A stretch of 40,165 nt of DNA from an uncultured Prevotella sp. (GCA_905235835.1 CAJONQ010000004.1:1-40165); one strand, 5' to 3'; positions 1 to 9,405 are shown, numbered from the stretch's first letter. Notes: generated from the letters alone by a model not told the origin. Made by a program: numbers and translations.

Positions 1-897
1 GATTTTGTAAGCAACCTCGATGGCTGCCTTACGAATCTTCTCGTTGGTGCATATATAATAAGGTATCTTCTTCAGACTCTCGTAGCCCTTCGCCTCGGCA
101 GTTCCTGCTGCATAGCCATTGCCGCAGGTTTTGTAGAGATAGACACCCGGGGTTCTGTCCATACAACTGAACGAGCCGTCGCTATAGGTGGTTCCCGGAA
201 GGAAGGGAGCGCAGAACGGCACGTAGACATCGATGTCGCGCCAGTTGTACTTGTCGCTGTAGTATGCCTGCAGGGCGGTGGTGATGCCGTCCTTGCTGAC
301 ACCCGTGCTTGCCCACTTGCCTTTGCTGAACAGGCTCTTGCGCAGCGTGCTGGCGATGTTGTGAAGGTCGTGAGCCTCTTGGTCAGCATTCAGGTAGGTC
401 ATGCGGGAGTCTTCGAAGTTCTCGGGAAGCGACTGTCCGAAGTAACGGTGCTCCACATTGATCTGATTAGCGTCGAGTTGCGTGGCAAGTGGACCATACA
501 CCACCATTTCCTCGTTAAAATTATAGCCGTGCGTGTGGAGAACGACATTCTTGTCGAAACCCTTGAAAATCAGTCTTACCCGCTGCGTGAAGGTGCCCGC
601 GTTAGGATTATAGTGGTCTACGGGTTGCGTGAAGTTGAAGTTATACACCTTATCTTCGGTTTCATCGATATCTTTTGTTTCAGAATCCTCGCCGTATACA
701 GTTTCTGTTCCGATCTCTATACCGCTGATCTCGGGAATGGTCTTGAGTGCTGTGATGATATCGTCACTTGTCTCCGTCTCCTTTTCGGGGGTTGTTTCTT
801 CTATTTTCGTCATACTGTTGTCTTCAGAACAGCCTGTAAACAGGACAAGTGCCAACAGCAGTCCTACCAGTAGATATTGTGATTTTTTCATTTTCAT
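1..897 (-). CDS. S37-like serine peptidase lipoprotein, C-terminus beyond window edge
   Basis: Open reading frame on the minus strand, not in the ORF track because it has no stop in the window. Starts MKMKKSQYLLVGLLLALVLFTGCSED (lipobox LFTGC). Contains VEHRYFGQSLPE and STGVSKDGITT, matching VEYRYHGWSLPE and STGVSKNGMTT of the 3161-4795 gene. Confidence 0.8.
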   Translation of the reverse strand, partial: MKMKKSQYLLVGLLLALVLFTGCSEDNSMTKIEETTPEKETETSDDIITALKTIPEISGIEIGTETVYGEDSETKDIDETEDKVYNFNFTQPVDHYNPNAGTFTQRVRLIFKGFDKNVVLHTHGYNFNEEMVVYGPLATQLDANQINVEHRYFGQSLPENFEDSRMTYLNADQEAHDLHNIASTLRKSLFSKGKWASTGVSKDGITTALQAYYSDKYNWRDIDVYVPFCAPFLPGTTYSDGSFSCMDRTPGVYLYKTCGNGYAAGTAEAKGYESLKKIPYYICTNEKIRKAAIEVAYKI

Positions 898-908
898 TGT
901 CTTTAAAA

Positions 909-2453
909 TTAATTGCCTGTCCGGATATACTGAAGTGCACGGTCGAGTTGATTGTCAATATTGCTTGCGACGAATTTCTCGTAATCAAGACTGATGTTGA
1001 TGTCGGGTTCAACACCAACACCTTCACGAATCTTCTTTTCCATGTCGAAGAATGTCAAATACGGCGTATAGCAGTAAACTGGAGTATTATTCCTTATTCC
1101 GATATGTCCGCTATAGTTAAGCGAGAATGTGCTGATGTCATTCAACCCGCAGAGTCCACCATGGGTGCGCGTTCCTATCAACTTGCCGTTAGGCATCAGT
1201 TTGACAGCCGCTGAGGTTATCTCTGCCATACTGACAGAACGTATATTAGCAAGGACTACCACAGGGACGTCATTGATGGTCTCATGGTCACCGCTCATGG
1301 TAGGTAAGACAAAAGGTGTCAATGGCGAGTAGTCGTAACGCCCCAAGCCACGCTTGAAGCGGTTCCAGCCAATCTGGAAGCCGCCTTTCTCCATCAAACT
1401 TCCGAGCACGTATTGGAAATCGTCCATGTAGCCACCGCCGTTGTTGCGAACGTCGATGATGACTCCCTTCAACTTGTTTTGCTTGTGAAGTCGCTGAATG
1501 GCATTGAACCATGCCGTCCATGTGTCCGTCACATATCTTGCGATGGATATGGTGTGCGAATTGGTGACGTCGAAAGTGTTGTAGTATTCTTTCTCGTTAA
1601 GATAGGGGGTGAGAGCGAAACCACTGATGTAAAGGTAGGCTATACCGTCGTCGAACAGGTTATACGTGATTCTAACACCATTATCTATGAATGTCTCGTC
1701 TATCGGGTCAAGATTGGGAATGTTCAGATAACTGTAACGCAAGGCAACATTGTTGTACTGCGTGAGCATCTGCTTTACATTAGGCAACTTTCTCAGTTCC
1801 TCGATTTCTTTCAGAAACTGCGACAATCCACTCGCCTCGGCAGCCTCGCTTTCTGTGGGAGACGGGAGGGCTATCAATTTGTCGTAACGTGTCTGCGCCC
1901 ATTTGACAATGGGTCCATAGATAGCGTCTGTGAGTTGTCTATAGGCTGACGAATTGTATTCCTTTGATTCGACAATACTGCTTGAGTATCCTGACAAATC
2001 GGGAGTGAATTGCGCTAATTGGCTATACCCTTCAATCTTCTGATTACGAATCGAACTGGGCGATGCTAATATGAATTTATTCGTCTTATGGTTCTGGAAC
2101 TCTACCACGAAGTGACCGTCATGCAGCGGAGCCACCATCTCGTTCATGAGATCCTGGAGTTCTTTGTCAGTAACGTCATCCTTCTCGTCAAGAGCCTGGA
2201 ACTTAGGAAGGAAGGTAGCATAGTGCTCGTCCCAGTCAAGACCGTTCTGCTTCTCATAATCCCACAGCGTATAGTTGATGTTCAGCGCTTTCCAGAACAC
2301 GCGGTATTTCCCGGCAAAACTATTTTTCGCCTCGTTAAAACTCAGTTCATCGTTGTTGGCATAACTCATGACGACATCGTTCTCCTCGTGACACGATGTA
2401 GCGCCAACCAGCGTCAGGAACATGAGTCCTAATGTAAATATCTTATTCTTCAT
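909..2453 (-). CDS. S41 family (C-terminal processing-like) peptidase lipoprotein
   Basis: MKNKIFTLGLMFLTLVGATSC lipoprotein signal; GVIIDVRNNGGGYMDD and SVSMAEITSAAVKLMPNGKLIGTRTHGG are S41-type motifs. Start moved from the ORF-track 2564 to the ATG at 2453 before the signal peptide. Confidence 0.8.
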   Translation of the reverse strand: MKNKIFTLGLMFLTLVGATSCHEENDVVMSYANNDELSFNEAKNSFAGKYRVFWKALNINYTLWDYEKQNGLDWDEHYATFLPKFQALDEKDDVTDKELQDLMNEMVAPLHDGHFVVEFQNHKTNKFILASPSSIRNQKIEGYSQLAQFTPDLSGYSSSIVESKEYNSSAYRQLTDAIYGPIVKWAQTRYDKLIALPSPTESEAAEASGLSQFLKEIEELRKLPNVKQMLTQYNNVALRYSYLNIPNLDPIDETFIDNGVRITYNLFDDGIAYLYISGFALTPYLNEKEYYNTFDVTNSHTISIARYVTDTWTAWFNAIQRLHKQNKLKGVIIDVRNNGGGYMDDFQYVLGSLMEKGGFQIGWNRFKRGLGRYDYSPLTPFVLPTMSGDHETINDVPVVVLANIRSVSMAEITSAAVKLMPNGKLIGTRTHGGLCGLNDISTFSLNYSGHIGIRNNTPVYCYTPYLTFFDMEKKIREGVGVEPDINISLDYEKFVASNIDNQLDRALQYIRTGN

Positions 2454-2478
2454 TGTCGTTTTCCTTTTCTTATTTATT

Positions 2479-3144
2479 TTAGAAACAATACCACACTCCG
2501 GCTTGCAGGGCAAGCGTGGAGTTATAGCGGTTATCCTTAAATCCGGTGTAGTCCTTCTGAACACTTACCGTGCTGTAGTAGTAGCGCAACTCCAACTGCG
2601 CAGCCCATTTGGCGGCAAAGCGATACTCCAGACCGGCACCACCGACGAAACCGAAGTCCCAGCGCTGGTCACGCTCGTCGTTGAAATCAATCTTCTCCGA
2701 GAAATCGTATGCTACTAACCCGCTGGTGTTCATTTCCACACCCTTACGGCTGCTATTGAGCCAATAGCCGCCATAGATACCCAGATTGCAGAAGCCGCGG
2801 AGCTTCTTGCCACCGAAACTGAACGATGCCATGACAGGCAATTGCAGATAGTTGTTCGTGTACTTATAGTCGACATACCCGAGTATCGGACGCTTCATAC
2901 GATAGTTCTTCTGTGTCCAGTCGAGTTCAGCGCGCACACCCAACCAGTCGAAGAAATTGTATTGTCCCATTGCGCCCATCGTCACACCCCAGCGGTCCTT
3001 GTACTGGAGGTCTGACTGAAACTGTGTGCTGACGGAGTAGTGATTCACGTCACCTCCGACATTTACGCCCACACGCCATTGGGCAAATGCGGTAATTGGC
3101 AACATGAGTGCCAAAGACAGAAATAGTTTTTTCATATTCATCAT
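2479..3144 (-). CDS. outer-membrane beta-barrel (porin family) protein
   Basis: Signal peptide MKKLFLSLALMLPITAFA; alternating aromatic/polar strands; C-terminal LALQAGVWYCF ends in Phe. Confidence 0.75.
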   Translation of the reverse strand: MMNMKKLFLSLALMLPITAFAQWRVGVNVGGDVNHYSVSTQFQSDLQYKDRWGVTMGAMGQYNFFDWLGVRAELDWTQKNYRMKRPILGYVDYKYTNNYLQLPVMASFSFGGKKLRGFCNLGIYGGYWLNSSRKGVEMNTSGLVAYDFSEKIDFNDERDQRWDFGFVGGAGLEYRFAAKWAAQLELRYYYSTVSVQKDYTGFKDNRYNSTLALQAGVWYCF

Positions 3145-3160
3145 ATTATCGTCTTATTAA

Positions 3161-4795
3161 TTATTCAAAGTTGAAGCCCAGACCAGCGAGCCATTGTAAA
3201 AGATCGTTTCTCTCCGACGCGTTCCACTTATCTATGGCATCATCATGTTTGCCGTACGAGATGAAGAGTTTTGAACTGTTCGGACCCATCTTGTCGTCAG
3301 GAATCTGGCCACCCGTCCAGGGATCCTGCATGCCATAGACAAACTTCATGTGACAATCAGACTTCTTCATACCTTCAAAGAACTCATTGATAAACTTGCC
3401 GTTGTCGTAGGTCACACCATACGCAGAAGGATTGTGCCCCGAATCCTGGAGATATTTCTTTTCCTCAGGAGTCAACAAGTCATCTACCCATGTCGTAACA
3501 AATCCATAAGTTCCCAGTTCTATGCATACCTGAACAAAATAGGCGACTTTACGTTTGACAGCGTCTGCACCTCTGCGGACAAGGCTGGCAGAACTCTCGT
3601 CGGAATAGGATGACGACTCAAAGTCTGTGTAATAGTACTTACGGCGGTCGTAATCGAACTGGTCTTCCCCATTGTATTTAGTCTCGCCATTGGCAAGAAT
3701 GAAATCAAGGAATTTCTTGGCATCGTCGCCAGCCTGGGGTATCATGGGCTCCCACCGCTCGTATGTCACATAAGACATTTTGCCAAAATAATTATCAAAC
3801 AAATTCGCCAACAAATTTTTTCGAACATCTTCATCCGATGATGCCGCCATCGAAGGTGCCTGCTGTTTGTACAACTTCACGCACTCAGCCTGCAAATTCC
3901 TGTTCCCTACATACGCACGGAAAGCAGCCTTCACCTTCTCATATCTTTCCTCATTATCATTAAATGCCTTTTTGTCAAGGATATGCTTAAACGGTCTGTC
4001 GTCATTCAGACTATTCAGGAAGGGGGCACAGAAGGGCACGTATGCATCCATTTCGTTGGGATAGTAATAGGCATAGTGGGCGGTCGTCATACCATTCTTG
4101 CTGACACCGGTAGATACCCACTTGCTGCTCTGCGAGATGATGCCACTCTTCTTGATGGCTGTGACAATGGCATGCAAGTCGTCCGAATGCTGCTTGGCAG
4201 TCAGGTAGTTCCATTTATTAGTGTATCCCTCAGGCAGCGACCAACCGTGATAGCGGTATTCCACCTGCAGACAGTTGGCATTGAGGGCCGGCACGAGTGC
4301 CGGTTCGCCGATTATGTCCAAACGGTTATTATCTCCTTCCAAGGCATAGCCCTCGGTATGCAGTACGGTGGGGCGGTCCTTGCCAGCCACGGTGAGCATG
4401 CACTGCTGCTTATACCATCCCTTCGAGGGATTGTTGTGGTCGATCGGCTGCTTGAAGTTGAAGTAATAGGCAGTCTTTGTAATATTTTCCTTTTTGAAGT
4501 AGTCGTAAATACCCGTTATTTTGAAAGGCTTCACGTCGGTCACATTGTCGATTGCCTTCAGGGCGTCGACGATAGCCTGGTCAAAGTCTGTAGTTGCAGG
4601 CACCTTGGTTTTGAACTGGTTCTCAGGCATTGTCATACCCTCTCCCACCTCTATCTTGTAACCATCCTCATCAGTAGTAGGATCAACAGTCTCTTTGCCG
4701 TTGTCATTATCATCACTGTCGCTGCACGAGGTCAGCATCAGTCCAAGACCACAATAAAGGATGGTGATCAGCATCCATAGATTTTTCTTTTTCAT
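3161..4795 (-). CDS. S37-like (PS-10 type) serine peptidase lipoprotein
   Basis: Lipobox LTSC; FNFKQPIDHNNPSKGWYKQQ, VEYRYHGWSLPEGY, STGVSKNGMTTAHYAYYYPNEMDAYVPFCAPF; C-terminal GMQDPWTGGQIPD and SYGKHDD. Confidence 0.75.
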   Translation of the reverse strand: MKKKNLWMLITILYCGLGLMLTSCSDSDDNDNGKETVDPTTDEDGYKIEVGEGMTMPENQFKTKVPATTDFDQAIVDALKAIDNVTDVKPFKITGIYDYFKKENITKTAYYFNFKQPIDHNNPSKGWYKQQCMLTVAGKDRPTVLHTEGYALEGDNNRLDIIGEPALVPALNANCLQVEYRYHGWSLPEGYTNKWNYLTAKQHSDDLHAIVTAIKKSGIISQSSKWVSTGVSKNGMTTAHYAYYYPNEMDAYVPFCAPFLNSLNDDRPFKHILDKKAFNDNEERYEKVKAAFRAYVGNRNLQAECVKLYKQQAPSMAASSDEDVRKNLLANLFDNYFGKMSYVTYERWEPMIPQAGDDAKKFLDFILANGETKYNGEDQFDYDRRKYYYTDFESSSYSDESSASLVRRGADAVKRKVAYFVQVCIELGTYGFVTTWVDDLLTPEEKKYLQDSGHNPSAYGVTYDNGKFINEFFEGMKKSDCHMKFVYGMQDPWTGGQIPDDKMGPNSSKLFISYGKHDDAIDKWNASERNDLLQWLAGLGFNFE

Positions 4796-4825
4796 TTCTT
4801 ACATCCAATTATATAACACTGTCTT

Positions 4826-5548
4826 TTAATTCTTATGATGATAGTCCTGTATCAATCCCTTCTTCACGAGGATGGGCAGGATGTTGGCGGCAGACTGGCG
4901 GTCACCCTTCTTGTTACGCCCGTAATACTGCTCGTAGGTAACGGGGTCGTCACGCAGCAGATTCTCCATGAAGGCGTCGTTCAGGCGGGTCATGATATAC
5001 TTGCCTTTCGCATTAGGCTCCTTGTCGACCAGAAAGAGTATATGGTTCTGCATCAGGTCATCGTTGGTCAGCAACAGGTCGGTGGCGAGGAAGATGCTTC
5101 CCCAGGTGGTATGCCCGGTGGCAAGCAGACCGATGTCGAGACCGACATTCACCAAGTCCAGGACATCGCTCAGTGTCACATGGTAACTGACTACCAACAG
5201 TTTATTTCCCTTGTAAGGGAGGGCTCGCAGGTAGTTGTTGACTGGCAGGATGCCACCGTCCTCGTCACGCAGGAAACGCTGGTTGATAAACAACTGTTTG
5301 TCAATGGTCATCAAAAACACATCCGACTTGATAACCTTGTTTACTTCCTTGTCGGAAGTCTTGAGGGTAAAGTCCTGACCGTCGTACTTCACACGTATGG
5401 AGTCGGGCTCCTTACCTGGAATCAATTCCTCGTAGGACTTCCAATGATTAGCCTTGTAATCGGCATAACTTAAACAGAACTTCGTCTGTGCTTGTGCATT
5501 AAGTGCCATAAGGCACACCATCATGATTAGTAATTGTACTCTTTTCAT
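4826..5548 (-). CDS. hypothetical exported protein
   Basis: 240-aa ORF with signal peptide MKRVQLLIMMVCLMALNAQA; promoter-like TTG-N20-TATATTTG upstream. No family recognised. Confidence 0.7.
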   Translation of the reverse strand: MKRVQLLIMMVCLMALNAQAQTKFCLSYADYKANHWKSYEELIPGKEPDSIRVKYDGQDFTLKTSDKEVNKVIKSDVFLMTIDKQLFINQRFLRDEDGGILPVNNYLRALPYKGNKLLVVSYHVTLSDVLDLVNVGLDIGLLATGHTTWGSIFLATDLLLTNDDLMQNHILFLVDKEPNAKGKYIMTRLNDAFMENLLRDDPVTYEQYYGRNKKGDRQSAANILPILVKKGLIQDYHHKN

Positions 5549-5604
5549 ACTATTTTCATACTATCTATATTTGTCCAAAAAACTATTTATCAGCATTTCG
5601 TATG

Positions 5605-5635
5605 CAAATATACATTAATTATATATTATATGCAA
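5605..5635 (-). promoter_or_regulatory. Bacteroidota-type promoter for the 5548->1 gene run
   Basis: Minus strand TTG (CAA at 5633-5635) - 20 bp - TATATTTG (5605-5612), matching TTG-N19-21-TAnnTTTG. Confidence 0.65.
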
Positions 5636-5729
5636 AGAACAAATTCAATTTTAACATATCACTTTGCGCCTTTTTGTTTTAAATCATGTGGCAAGAGTAT
5701 CGGCAATACCCCTTCCCTGACAGGAGAAA

Positions 5730-6203
5730 TCACTCCCAACGCTGATAGGGATGACGACGTAACTGGGAGTTGTAATATCGGCGGTCACCCGTCACTTCTT
5801 TCCCGATGAAATCGGGAATTATCGGACTTTCATCAACGGATGAAAGCTCCACTTCCGCCATGACAAGTCCCTCGTTCTCACCAAAGAACTCGTCGACCTC
5901 AAAGGTGTGTTTCCCGCTTTTCACGAGCCATCTGGTCTTGTCAATGATACCTGGCTCGCAGAGAAACATCAGTCTTTTACCATCTTCCAAGGGGATCTCA
6001 TACTCAAACTCGTCACGGGAGAGTCCACCATCGATGCTGGGCCCCTTTATCGTGAGGTAAGCATGGTCGTCACGGATGCGAACACGGACCGTCCGTCCCC
6101 GTTCACTACAGATATACCCCTGCTGGATATGGCTATGACTGAACGACTCCTGTTTGTAGGAGTCGTTCAGTACTAAGAATTTGCGTTCAATCTCTTTCGC
6201 CAT
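5730..6203 (-). CDS. CYTH domain protein (triphosphatase / class IV adenylate cyclase-like)
   Basis: N-terminal MAKEIERKFLV (ExExK signature), RVRIRDDHAYLTIKGP, VDEFFGENEGLVMAEVEL. ATG at 6203. Confidence 0.88.
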   Translation of the reverse strand: MAKEIERKFLVLNDSYKQESFSHSHIQQGYICSERGRTVRVRIRDDHAYLTIKGPSIDGGLSRDEFEYEIPLEDGKRLMFLCEPGIIDKTRWLVKSGKHTFEVDEFFGENEGLVMAEVELSSVDESPIIPDFIGKEVTGDRRYYNSQLRRHPYQRWE

Positions 6204-6346
6204 TAAGACATCATGGAGAATGTCCAGATCAGATAGATGACAGCGAGGATTATCAGTCCTCCGAAAATCCAACCAACAACTTTCTTACCCTTCTCTTCCT
6301 GTTTCTTAGCGTAGGCGTCACGCTTTGCTTGATTTTTCTTGCTCAT
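6203..6346 (-). CDS. 47-aa single-TM small protein
   Basis: Translated by eye: MSKKNQAKRDAYAKKQEEKGKKVVGWIFGGLIILAVIYLIWTFSMMS*. Basic N-terminus then one hydrophobic helix. Its stop overlaps the CYTH start (TAATG). Confidence 0.7.
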   Translation of the reverse strand: MSKKNQAKRDAYAKKQEEKGKKVVGWIFGGLIILAVIYLIWTFSMMS

Positions 6347-6364
6347 AATATTTAAGTTTTAAAG

Positions 6365-7486
6365 TTACTCTTCATCCGTGGTGGGGAATTCCATCAGGTA
6401 AGCCTTGATGAAATCGTCGATTTTTCCATCCATCACCCCATCGACATCCGAGGTCTGGTAGTTGGTACGATGGTCTTTCACACGACGGTCGTCAAAGACA
6501 TACGAGCGGATTTGCGAACCCCATTCTATCTTCTTCTTGCCAGCCTCTATCTTCGCCTGAGCCTCCAACCGTTTCTTCATGGCACGGTCGTAGAGCTGGG
6601 AGCGGAGCAGTGCCATGGCACGCTCCTTGTTCTTCGGTTGGTCGCGCGTCTCCGTATTCTCGATGAGGATCTCCTCTTCCTCCCCTGTATCAGGATCGGT
6701 ATACCAATAACGCAGGCGGACACCCGACTCCACCTTATTGACATTCTGACCACCGGCACCACTGGAACGGAAGGTGTCCCACGAGAGCTTTGCCGGGTCA
6801 ACATATACCTCGATGGTATCATCCACCAACGGGGTCACAAAGACAGAGGCGAAAGAGGTCATACGCTTGCCCTGGGCATTGAAGGGAGAGACACGTACCA
6901 GTCGGTGAACGCCATTCTCACTCTTGAGATAGCCATAAGCGAACTCGCCACCCTCTATCTGCATCGTCACACTCTTGATACCCGCCTCGTCACCGTCCTG
7001 CAGGTTGGAGATACTCACTTTATAGCCATGTGCCTCAGCCCATCGCTGGTACATACGCATCAGCATGGATGCCCAGTCCTGACTCTCGGTACCACCAGCG
7101 CCGGAGTTGATCTTGAGGACGCACTCCATAGGGTCCTCTTTCTGGCGGAGCATATTTTTTAACTCTAGTTTTTCCAGGAGATCTAGTACAACCAGGTAGT
7201 CGTTGTCCACCTCCTCTTCCGTCACCATCTCCTCCTTGTAGAAGTCGAAGGCAAGCTGTAGCTCATCGGCGGCATTACGTACCTCATTATAGCCATCAAT
7301 CCATTTCTTGATAGCCTTCACCTTCTTCATCTGCTCCTCGGCACGCTTCTGGTCTTCCCAGAAGTCGGGAGCCTGTGTGCGAAGGTCCTCCTCCTCGAAC
7401 TCTATCTTTTTCTCGTCAATCTTCAGATAGCGGTACAGTTTCTCCGTCCTATCCAAGACATCCTTCAGTTGGTCTTGTGTAATCAT
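6365..7486 (-). CDS. prfB: peptide chain release factor 2
   Basis: SPF tripeptide (VRVSPFNAQGKRMTSF) and GGQ motif (RSSGAGGQNVNKVESGVRLRY). Likely start MITQDQLKDVL at 7486. Confidence 0.95.
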   Translation of the reverse strand: MITQDQLKDVLDRTEKLYRYLKIDEKKIEFEEEDLRTQAPDFWEDQKRAEEQMKKVKAIKKWIDGYNEVRNAADELQLAFDFYKEEMVTEEEVDNDYLVVLDLLEKLELKNMLRQKEDPMECVLKINSGAGGTESQDWASMLMRMYQRWAEAHGYKVSISNLQDGDEAGIKSVTMQIEGGEFAYGYLKSENGVHRLVRVSPFNAQGKRMTSFASVFVTPLVDDTIEVYVDPAKLSWDTFRSSGAGGQNVNKVESGVRLRYWYTDPDTGEEEEILIENTETRDQPKNKERAMALLRSQLYDRAMKKRLEAQAKIEAGKKKIEWGSQIRSYVFDDRRVKDHRTNYQTSDVDGVMDGKIDDFIKAYLMEFPTTDEE

Positions 7487-7498
7487 ATTTTCAATTAG

Positions 7499-7518
7499 TA
7501 ATGAGTAATTACTCATTA
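7499..7518. repeat. 20-bp perfect palindrome TAATGAGTAATTACTCATTA
   Basis: Self-reverse-complementary; spans the ligase stop codon and the ligase/prfB intergenic gap. Confidence 0.85.
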
Positions 7519-9324
7519 TTCTTCGTACATCTTATCAATTTCCGCCTTGTAGTTCTCATAGAGTACACGACGGCGTATTTTCAGGGTATTGGTGAGCTCG
7601 CCCTTCTCCATCGACAGGTGATGGGGAAGCAACGTGAAGCGTTTCACCTGCTCATAATGGGCAAGTTGCTGCTGGAGAGTATCAATACGCTCCTTCATCA
7701 TCTCGATAATCTGGGGGGCAGCACAGAGCTGTTCACGGTTCTCAAACGGGATGTTATGCTCACGGGCATACTCTTCCAAGAGCGGATAGACGGGAACTAT
7801 GAGTGCCGACACGAACTTACGCTGGTCAGCGATGACTGCCAACTGGTCGATATACTTGTCGACCAACAGTTTCGACTCAATCATCTGGGGAGCGATATAC
7901 TTACCATTGCTGGTCTTGAAGAGGTCTTTGATACGCTCTTTCAAGAACAACTCACCGTCTTTCAGATAACCTGCGTCCCCTGTCTTGAAATAACCATCCT
8001 CCGTAAAGGCTGCCTTTGTCAGGTCCTCACGGTTATAATAGCCCGGGGTAATCGTCGGACCTTTCAGCAAGATCTCACCCTCCTCACTAATCTTGATATC
8101 AATACCCTCGATGGGCTGACCTACGGAACCCACGGTATAGGGTTCTCCTAAGTGGTCGCAGGAAACCGTCGCCAGGGACTCTGTCAAGCCATAGCCCACA
8201 ATCATATTAATACCGATGGAATGGACGAATTCCTCCACATGGGCACTCACTGCAGCACCGGCAGTGGGGAAGAAATGGGCATTCTCCAAACCTAGTTCCT
8301 TACGCACGAGTGAGAATACGGTGCGGTTCAGCATCTCATATTCTAAATGGAGTGCCATCGGTGGTTTCTTACCCAGACTAAGATACTCAATATTATGCTT
8401 ACGTCCCACTTTCAGCGCATGCATGAAGAGTCTACGCTGCATCACGCTGGAATGGTCGATCTCATCCATCACACCCATATATACCTTCTCCCAGAAACGG
8501 GGAACACTCGACATACAGGTAGGATGAGTCTCACGCATCGACTGCTGCACCTCCTGCGGATGGGTGTTCACAATCATCGTGGCACCCTTGGTCAAGGAGA
8601 GGAGCGCCCAGCCACGTTCAAAGATATGCGTATAAGGCAGGAAATTCATCACCCGGTCATGCTCATTCACCGGCACACACTTGTTGTTTGCCTCAAAGGC
8701 TGCATGGAACATCGAGTGCGGCAGGATGACACCCTTGGAGTCACCTGTGGTACCACTCGTATAGAGAATATTGGCGATTTCATCGAAAGAAGCCTCTTTC
8801 TGACGAGCTTCTACTTCCGACTGACGGGGCAAGTTCTCACCCATTTTCAAGAAATCACTGAAATAGATGGCATTGGGGTCATGGGTGGAGATACGAACCA
8901 TGGGGTCAAAGACGATGATACGCTCCAACGTAGGACAGAGGGACACCACCCGACGGGCACGGTCGTACTGCTCCTGCTCACCCACGAAGAGGAAACGTAC
9001 CTTCGCGTCATTGATTATAAACTGTATCTGTTGTTCAGAGCTGGTAGCGTAGAAAGGAATAGTGACTGCACGGACACCCCATGCTCCAAAGTCACACTCC
9101 AGATACTGCACGGAGTTCTGCGAGAAGATACCGATATTCTCCTGTACCTTCACACCCAGATTCAACAGGGCATTGCTTACCTGCTTGACGGTCTGCGACA
9201 CTTGATTCCATGATAACGACTTCCACTCCTTACCTCCAAAATCCTGGTAAATCAACATCTCACGGTCACCATAGTGAGCTGCTAAGTCGTGTATCAACAC
9301 CGACATATGACTGTTTATCTGCAT
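7516..9324 (-). CDS. long-chain fatty acid--CoA ligase (AMP-forming)
   Basis: ANILYTSGTTGDSKGVILPH P-loop, VGYGLTESLATVS, FKTGDAGYLKDGELFLKERIKDLFKTSNGKYIAP. Confidence 0.92.
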   Translation of the reverse strand: MQINSHMSVLIHDLAAHYGDREMLIYQDFGGKEWKSLSWNQVSQTVKQVSNALLNLGVKVQENIGIFSQNSVQYLECDFGAWGVRAVTIPFYATSSEQQIQFIINDAKVRFLFVGEQEQYDRARRVVSLCPTLERIIVFDPMVRISTHDPNAIYFSDFLKMGENLPRQSEVEARQKEASFDEIANILYTSGTTGDSKGVILPHSMFHAAFEANNKCVPVNEHDRVMNFLPYTHIFERGWALLSLTKGATMIVNTHPQEVQQSMRETHPTCMSSVPRFWEKVYMGVMDEIDHSSVMQRRLFMHALKVGRKHNIEYLSLGKKPPMALHLEYEMLNRTVFSLVRKELGLENAHFFPTAGAAVSAHVEEFVHSIGINMIVGYGLTESLATVSCDHLGEPYTVGSVGQPIEGIDIKISEEGEILLKGPTITPGYYNREDLTKAAFTEDGYFKTGDAGYLKDGELFLKERIKDLFKTSNGKYIAPQMIESKLLVDKYIDQLAVIADQRKFVSALIVPVYPLLEEYAREHNIPFENREQLCAAPQIIEMMKERIDTLQQQLAHYEQVKRFTLLPHHLSMEKGELTNTLKIRRRVLYENYKAEIDKMYEE

Positions 9325-9347
9325 AAGCCTATTATATTAATTAGGTG

Positions 9348-9355
9348 CAAAGATA
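9348..9355 (-). promoter_or_regulatory. -7 element TATCTTTG for the acyl-CoA ligase operon
   Basis: Minus-strand TATCTTTGC about 24 bp upstream of the ATG at 9324; divergent with the 9398 element. Confidence 0.5.
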
Positions 9356-9397
9356 CAACATTTTTATTAAAAAAGACGATGGATGAAGTTTTTTCTG

Positions 9398-9405
9398 TAT
9401 CTTTG
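9398..9405 (+). promoter_or_regulatory. -7 element TATCTTTG for the M20 gene
   Basis: TATCTTTGCG ending 8 nt before the ATG at 9414. Confidence 0.5.

Noticed and set aside
2454-2564. Upstream extension of the S41 ORF (MFRRTTPDLRITAITPRLPCKPECGIVSKINKKRKTT)
   Set aside because: Overlaps the end of the barrel gene and precedes a clear lipoprotein signal starting at 2453.
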